Part shown: positions 14,340 to 14,682 of the stretch, in pieces
Position numbering within the stretch: the first letter of the stretch is position 1
Layout: each line of letters opens with the position of its first letter
From: Spirochaetaceae bacterium
GTDB taxonomy: Bacteria; Spirochaetota; Spirochaetia; B11-G9
Direction: 5' to 3'
Length of the DNA stretch: 14,682 nt
NCBI GenBank assembly: GCA_030643345.1
Contig: DAOWMA010000012.1
Coordinates: forward strand, 1 to 14,682
Notes under the pieces: model-generated
Told to the model about the DNA's origin: nothing
Database searches by the model: none
What the model saw: the letters and a program-made list of their open reading frames with translations, nothing else
Position numbers and translations under genes: made by a program

Positions 14340-14682
14340 CTATGAAAACAGATCCAGCTGTCTTCCCTCTATAATTTCATCAAAACTAATATTAATGGCA
14401 AAAAGCACTCCGTCGGCCAGAGGTTTTATCTGTTTTTCGATATAGTGATTATAATCAATATCTGTCGGGTTCATGCTGACAGGAGTGGGGCCACTGAATG
14501 TCATTAGATACCGGATCTCTTTTAGGTTTTTTTGGTTTTTCGGGTCCTCAAGTCTGGCTGCCTTAATATGGGGAGGTGTTATTTTTGTATATTCCTCGGC
14601 TTTTCTGGAAAGTCTTTTTTTGTATATTAAAAGCTTGTCAAATTCTCCATCCTTTAATCTGTTTATATAGTCTTTTGTCCAG
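14340..14682 (-). CDS. polB: DNA polymerase II (family B), C-terminal fragment
   Basis: The last 113 codons of a gene entering from the right edge, ending in TAG at 14340-14342. The peptide contains LLIYKKRLSRKAEEYTK, TPPHIKAARLEDP, then IDYNHYIEKQIKPLADGVLF and ends GRQLDLFS. This follows the C-terminus of E. coli DNA polymerase II (YRKRLRR, YTK..PPHVRAARLA, DYEHYL..QL.PVAEGI). The terminal QLDLF fits the beta-clamp binding motif QLxLF. The 211 nt between this stop and the M32 start hold only short weak dyads. Confidence 0.85.
   Translation of the reverse strand, partial: WTKDYINRLKDGEFDKLLIYKKRLSRKAEEYTKITPPHIKAARLEDPKNQKNLKEIRYLMTFSGPTPVSMNPTDIDYNHYIEKQIKPLADGVLFAINISFDEIIEGRQLDLFS

Noticed and set aside
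14473..14670. Plus-strand open frame at the right edge
   Set aside because: It lies opposite recognisable DNA polymerase II C-terminal sequence and has no ribosome binding site.
1..14682. CRISPR arrays, tRNA/rRNA genes, transposases
   Set aside because: No regularly spaced repeats, cloverleaf-like or rRNA sequence, or transposase-like frames were recognised on either strand by reading alone.

Overview
The window reads as the genome of an anaerobic, amino-acid-fermenting bacterium of moderately low GC. Its core is a seven-gene ornithine-fermentation operon on the minus strand, transcribed from about 7250 towards position 1: ord, ortA, ortB, oraS, oraE, a MutL/GlmL-like ASKHA gene, and the first 38 codons of orr (ornithine racemase), which runs off the left edge. 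This is the set known from Clostridium sticklandii. The lineage cannot be fixed here. Clostridia are the best-known hosts, but a DNA polymerase II gene, a BTAD-type regulator remnant and many dispersed palindromes would also suit a free-living spirochaete or similar anaerobe (weak inference).

Layout. 1-7164 (minus): ornithine operon. 7165-7394: divergent control region with two TTGACA promoters and several dyads. 7395-8074 (plus): Phd/YefM antitoxin and PIN-domain toxin. 8071-9086: a decayed stretch with the 5' end of an amidohydrolase gene abutting a BTAD regulator fragment that lacks its DNA-binding domain and is frameshifted at its 3' end. 9238-9945 (plus): NicO/UreH-like metal transporter with a His-rich loop. 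10205-12511 (plus): arginine deiminase and ornithine carbamoyltransferase. 12614-14128 (minus): M32 carboxypeptidase. 14340-14682 (minus): C-terminus of DNA polymerase II.

How the genes work together. Arginine deiminase and ornithine carbamoyltransferase turn arginine into citrulline, then ornithine and carbamoyl phosphate. Orr converts L- to D-ornithine. B12/PLP-dependent OraSE moves the amino group to give 2,4-diaminopentanoate. Ord oxidises and deaminates it, and OrtAB cleaves 2-amino-4-oxopentanoate with CoA to alanine and acetyl-CoA. The GlmL-like protein probably services the mutase. No carbamate kinase or arginine/ornithine transporter is in view.

Most interesting signals. (1) TTACTA/TAGTAA dyads recur in all three promoter regions (ord operon, toxin-antitoxin pair, arginine deiminase), suggesting one regulon. 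(2) A 37-nt element next to the ribosome binding site is shared by ord and arginine deiminase. Four of its six differences are two compensatory base-pair swaps in a perfect 6-bp stem, so it may be a structured leader or a dispersed hairpin repeat. (3) Palindromic repeats have been absorbed into coding sequence at the oraS/oraE junction. They supply the C-terminus of OraS and part of the N-terminus of OraE, and a further insertion lengthens the OraE N-terminal arm by about 30 residues.
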